Notes under the pieces: model-generated | What the model saw: the letters and a program-made list of their open reading frames with translations, nothing else | The model's database searches: none | What the model was told of the DNA's origin: nothing | Program-made: the position numbers and the translations under genes | Shown: piece after piece, positions 59,750 to 64,000 of the stretch | How positions within the stretch are numbered: position 1 is the stretch's first letter | How the letters are laid out: every line of letters starts with the position of its first letter | Source: Celoporthe dispersa | Lineage: Eukaryota; Ascomycota; Sordariomycetes; Diaporthales; Cryphonectriaceae | Direction of reading: 5' to 3' | DNA length: 64,000 nt | NCBI GenBank assembly: GCA_016584495.1 | Contig: WAID01000015.1 | Location: 2,232,501-2,296,500, forward strand

Positions 59750-60622
59750 GTTTTTGGTGAGAGCTGGGAAGGGCGTGGGTAGGGCGCGAGAAGGGCGCGG
59801 GCTAGACCGTGATGTAAGTGTAACGAGGGAGGGTGATGTCGTGTGTCATACGACCTGTGGCGATTTGCATCATAGTGGCGTATCAGCTAGGAGGCTCATC
59901 TTGGTTGACACGCTCATCTGGGCAAGGCGGAGAGGTGAATAGACTCACTCGCACGCGCGAACACCGGTGGTTAAGGTCGCAGCGCCCAACTCGTCTTGCC
60001 CTGCAGCTGCTCTTCTTCGGCTCGATATGTACAACCTTGTCAACATTTGCCGCAGTAGGGAATCGGGACGTAGCAGAGCTCTCTGAGATGTAGGAGGGTA
60101 GACTCACTACTACTTTGTTCAAGAGCCCTGCGTCTGGAGGAGGAAGGAGGTTCGGAGCGGGGCCTCGCCCGTCTTGGCCCGCTTATCTCGACTACTGCCG
60201 CCGTTCCGAACTTCCGCCGGAACAGCGATTCGACTGTGAGAGGCATTACTTGATCTACAAGGAAGAAATGAGAGGAGGCCTTTCAGCACGTTCACGCAGT
60301 CTGCAGATCCCTTGCTTGGTTGTGGAACCTGGGTCTTATTTCAGTGGTTTATCTCCAATGTCTACATGCATGAGTTCTTTTTTTGTCTACCATTGCCACA
60401 CACGCTCAAACACCTTTGGGAAATCACGCCTTGTGAACCCTCTTGACCTGTCCAAATCCTTCCCAGACTCCTTACTTCATGACCGCTACCTAGCAGAGAG
60501 AAAATGAATAAATAGATAAAGTAAAGTGACGGTCCGCAGAATGTTCATTTGGATGTGGTAGCCTCATAGCCCTGGGCCGGACACCCCGTGAAGGCACACC
60601 TCCTTGTTCGGCCCCCCTATTG
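59750..60622. other. Intergenic, no gene seen
   Basis: Upstream region of the formamidase and 3' region of the Dug3-type gene, both on the minus strand. No motif found. Confidence 0.55.
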
Positions 60623-62404
60623 TTAGAGGGTCAGTTCGGGGAAGAACCGCGCGATCTTCGCAGGATCGCCATATGCAGCCCTCTCGACTGGGCTCAACGG
60701 GGTGGGTGGGTCCGCCGGGGGGTTGGGTTGGCCTTGCATCTGCGGCAGATCACTCAGTGACATCCTCTTCCTCTTGATGTTGCCCTGCGATGGAGTGTGT
60801 GCAGGTGCTGCGGGCCTCGTCTCCGAAGAGATGGTTACGGACCGCACATCCGTATTGTTTTGGACACTGCCGCTGGAAATAGTGGCTCGGGCACGTGGCG
60901 GTGCGGACTGATCTCTGGCAGTCTCTGGGGTCACAGGCCTCACAGGCTTCACGGACTGTGGCGTGACAGATCGCATCAGGCTGAAAGGGATTGTCGGGCC
61001 CAGATGGGTCTCTTCTGGGCCACCTCTTGCTCCTGGGCGCCATCGGTGACAACCACAGCAGGACTAGGCAGGGCCGTAGGGGCCCCAGCCTTCTCGTTCG
61101 CGACCAGGCCTTTGCTGTGCACAAATCCGGCGGAACGGCGGTGCCAAGGATCGCTGCGGTAGAACTGGTCCTTGATATCTTCGACGAAAGCGCTCTGGTC
61201 GTGGATGGTGAGGATCGAGTTGGTCGGGACATTGATCCAGTTCTCTGTATCCAAGTTAGTGCCGGGCGGCGTCTGACCACAATCAAGGGCAAGCTCTTAC
61301 CTCGCTGAAATGTCAAGGGCTCGCTGGCTATCAGCACAACGTCGGCTCCCCCCTGTCGCGTCGCTCCATCTGGTAGTTCTCATTGTCTTCAAGGCGATGC
61401 CTGTTCTCCCATTGCGTGCCCGTTGAATAGTACAGACTGGCAGCCTCGTCCGTCGAGCTGTTGATATATCTCGTGCAGATGATGCTGTGGCCGTCCGAGA
61501 CGCAAAAGTTCAGCAGGCTCCGGGTATCGACATTCTCGTTGTACAGGGTGCTCTCTGGGATCTGGTCGATGAGCTCGTTGATGATCTCGATCGTCTTGAG
61601 CATAGCCTTCTTGAGTGTCATGGGATCAAAGCCCTCCTGGGGCTCGGAGCTGGGATCGACACCCATGCGCTCGAGCGTGTCCAGGAACAGCGCGAATGCC
61701 CACTCGCTGTCGGTGCCGCCCTTGACGCCCAGGTACCACTTGTCAGCCAGTCGTTGTGCCAGCCTCCTCTTGATGTGCGTCCAGCCGCCCAGACCGCCGT
61801 TGTGCATCCACATGAGGCTGCCGTGCACGAAGGGGTGGCAGTTCGCTTGAGAGGTCGAGCCCTCGGTAGTAGCCCGGACGTGCGCGAAGATAAGATGCGA
61901 GGCATTGTGGTAGGCGAGCCGCTCGAGGTTCTCGTCGTTCCATGCCGGGAAGACGGAGGTGTAGAAGAAGGGCGAGGCGCGCAGCTTGGGGGTATAGTAG
62001 CCTATTCCGAAGCCATCGGCGTTGTTGACACCGCGTCTTCTGTCCTGTAAGGACCCGAGAATGTGAGCTGTTCTGTTGCAGAGACATGCGAGGTCGAGTA
62101 CCGGAAAGGGAAGGCCGGGGGAGGTGGACACGGATTGCGTGCTCACAAACGGAGCATGTTGACAAAGGTCGGGAGGCGAAATGGGACATCGTGACTTACA
62201 AGTCGCAGACGGGAGTCAAAACTCTGCTTCAGGATAGAATGTACGGGGTCGAGGACAAGGTTGGCGAGGAGTAGCTCGTCGCTGCCCTTGTAGACCTGTT
62301 TCCGGGGCGGGCGAGATGCGGTCAGCTCGAGTCTGGACCTCCTAGAGGGCTGGGGCTGGTATCGTAGCCGTGCAGAAGAGGCCTCTTACCAGAAAACGAC
62401 ACAT
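60623..62404 (-). CDS. dug3: Class II glutamine amidotransferase, Dug3 type (glutathione degradation); two frameshifts
   Basis: Ntn-type amidotransferase; in yeast Dug3 with Dug2 removes glutamate from glutathione in the cytosol. Exons 62404-62390 (15 nt: Met-Cys-Arg-Phe-Leu, Cys2 being the nucleophile), 62295-62200, 62044-61301 and 61244-60623. Landmarks are RRRGVNNADGFGIGYY, HVRATTEGS, NCHPFVHGSLMWMHNGG, GGTDSEW (ammonia/active-site loop) and the C-terminal FFPEL. Two repairs are needed: one more C in 61348-61353 (plus strand; gives RDRGGADVV) and one more C in the CCC at about 61015-61017 (joins RPIWGPT to SLMRSVTP). With both, all exon phases close and the protein is 492 aa, longer than yeast Dug3 because of a Ser/Pro-rich C-terminal extension with KRKRMSLSDL. 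The stop is at 60623. Confidence is high for the family, moderate for the exact end. Confidence 0.88.
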
Positions 62405-64000
62405 TGTCGTCTGAGGAGCCCTAGAATGGGCGCACGAGACCGTGAAGAGAGGCGACAAAGGATGTATTCAGCGGGGGAGTGTGCGCGCCAGAGAGAGAGA
62501 GAGAGAGAAGGGGGACGGAATGAACCCAAGAGGCGGTCAACTCAGGTTCTTGGTGTTTGTCTGTGCTTTCTTCGATCAGGGGATTCGAATTGCCATTGAC
62601 TGGAGAGTCCTCAGCAATCCGTAGACAAGTGCGGCAGAAAGCGTGTTCGTATCTAGGGTAGGCTCTGCGTGCTGCAGATATTGTTGGTCGCTGGGAGTGG
62701 AAGACACTTTTTGAGAGTCACAAGTCTCGAGAGAACTAATGGAGGGTTGGTTGTGTGGAGAGCTTGTGACGTTCTGCAGGTACGGTACGGGATGCTGGGC
62801 CTGGGGCAATGCAGTCTTAAATGGTACCCCGGCCCTGCCAGCCCTGCCCTGCCCAGGTCTGCCAGGCCAGGCTTGGCTGGAGCCCACAGGTGGTTTCCGG
62901 CAGTGGTCCTGAGGCTCCAGCCCACTACCGCTAACAGTCCCTGAAGAAACTGGCAGGGGTGATCGACCAGGCGAATGGCGCGATCGACCACTGGGGTTCT
63001 AGAAAAGAAACCCGAGAGCGCGGGAAGGGCGATGCGCAGGGATTCCGCCTGGCTGTGGGCTGACACGTACAGAACCACGAGCCAAGGGTCGAAGGTGCGG
63101 ATGCCAGATGGGGGGACGGGGACCTTTAGTGAGGGAAGACGTGATGTGGGAAATATCTGATGTAATAGGACACAAACGGGGGGTGGAAGGTGTCATGATG
63201 CTGGGAGGGAGATTGCAGATTGCGCTCGGTCCAAAAAAGTCTATGTAATTGTGTACTCTTACTAGTAATGTGCACATGAACAAGTACTGAACCTGGCATG
63301 TACGGATCTCGTACTAGGAAGACCACACGCAAGCAGGTAACGTGTGGGTATGGTGGCTCTTGTGTAGTAAGATGATGACGATTTAAACCTAAGTTTTCAT
63401 CCATCCCTCTCTCTCTCTCTCTTGCTGTGGGACGCGTTCACAGTATATGTCGTAAATGATCTTGCTGTGATCATGTGGAAGCTGTGTCAGGGAGCCATCG
63501 CGAATTTGTTTTTTTTTTCTTTCTTCTCTCGTTCTTCTTCCTTCGCTGCCGACAAACCGGGCGTTGCCCCTGCCGTGCCCTGAGCTTGCTGCTCGTGTGA
63601 CGCTGAATGGCGCTGATGAAGATTTAGAAGAATTGCCATGTTCTAGAAATAGTCACCAGGCATAGCTGCAACAACCCCCCACCTGCCTACCCCTGCAGCG
63701 CCAGCCAGTCAGTCCCAAAGATCGAGGCGTTATGTAAGCGAGAGAGCTGGCGCTGCCGTTCAGGGGAATCACGCCGATCAACCGATTCGACGGCCTCTGC
63801 ACAACCCATCAACAAATTATTCACTCGTCTTGTTCGTTCACACAGGACAGCGTCAGGCGCCTGCCGACCCCTCCTCCATGTGTTCCTCGGAATCTACAAG
63901 CCGTGCCATATGAGATGTTCAGAGGCTTTCGGATAAACCAGATCCCTTAGCTGTTCTTCCCTCCCCCCCTCCACTTCCTCCGGCTGGACAGAGCGAAGAT
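62405..64000. other. Intergenic to window end, no gene seen
   Basis: Upstream region of the Dug3-type gene and further DNA with short frames only. A CT run is at 63406-63422 and a T run at 63507-63520. Confidence 0.5.

Overview
This window is nuclear DNA of a filamentous ascomycete (Pezizomycotina, probably Sordariomycetes). The evidence is short GT-AG introns of about 50-160 bp with CTAAC/CTGAC-type branch sites, an EF-hand mitochondrial aspartate/glutamate carrier, a fungal 7-TM rhodopsin-fold (PTH11-like) protein, a fungal DUF7704 membrane protein, an Mmc1-like mitochondrial protein, a Zn2Cys6 regulator, a GT69 (CMT1-type) relic and long intergenic stretches with many microsatellites. I see no operon, CRISPR array, rRNA, convincing tRNA or intact transposon.

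Layout. 1-13 kb: a 5'-truncated aldehyde dehydrogenase, a secreted or membrane-anchored TAP-type alpha/beta hydrolase, a Cys-rich mucin-like single-pass membrane protein, a dead GT69 mannosyltransferase, a small Pro-rich hypothetical and a single-TM hypothetical. 13-21 kb: a large multi-TM protein, then mostly empty DNA holding one small Cys-rich secreted protein just behind an (AT)19 tract. 21-26 kb is a housekeeping block: SmD3 (spliceosome), Mmc1-like (mitochondrial inner membrane) and Ubc7 (ERAD E2). The last two are divergent and share about 370 bp. 27-32 kb: a secreted His/Met/Ser repeat protein and the rhodopsin-fold protein. 35-46 kb: DUF7704 protein, cystinosin-like PQ-loop transporter, F-box-like protein, AGC1 and a B-type cyclin. 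46-53.7 kb holds no recognisable gene. 53.7-64 kb: Zn2Cys6 regulator, kynurenine formamidase and a Dug3-type glutamine amidotransferase.

The dominant oddity is that eleven genes read correctly only if one G or C is added to or removed from a short G/C run. Exon-length arithmetic closes exactly in each of the ten that lie wholly inside the window. Because conserved housekeeping genes are hit, and in both directions, the best explanation is a base-calling or assembly artefact, so these genes should not be called pseudogenes. The GT69 relic is the opposite case: it holds one frame but carries five in-frame stops and an internal deletion, and is a true pseudogene. Other points of note are a B-cyclin intron whose 3' acceptor reads GG instead of AG, a Dug3 gene whose catalytic Cys sits in a 15-nt first exon, and a secreted protein built of two tandem-repeat arrays.

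The genes do not form one pathway. They are a typical fungal mix of housekeeping functions and lineage-specific surface or secreted proteins. No clearly new multi-gene system was found.
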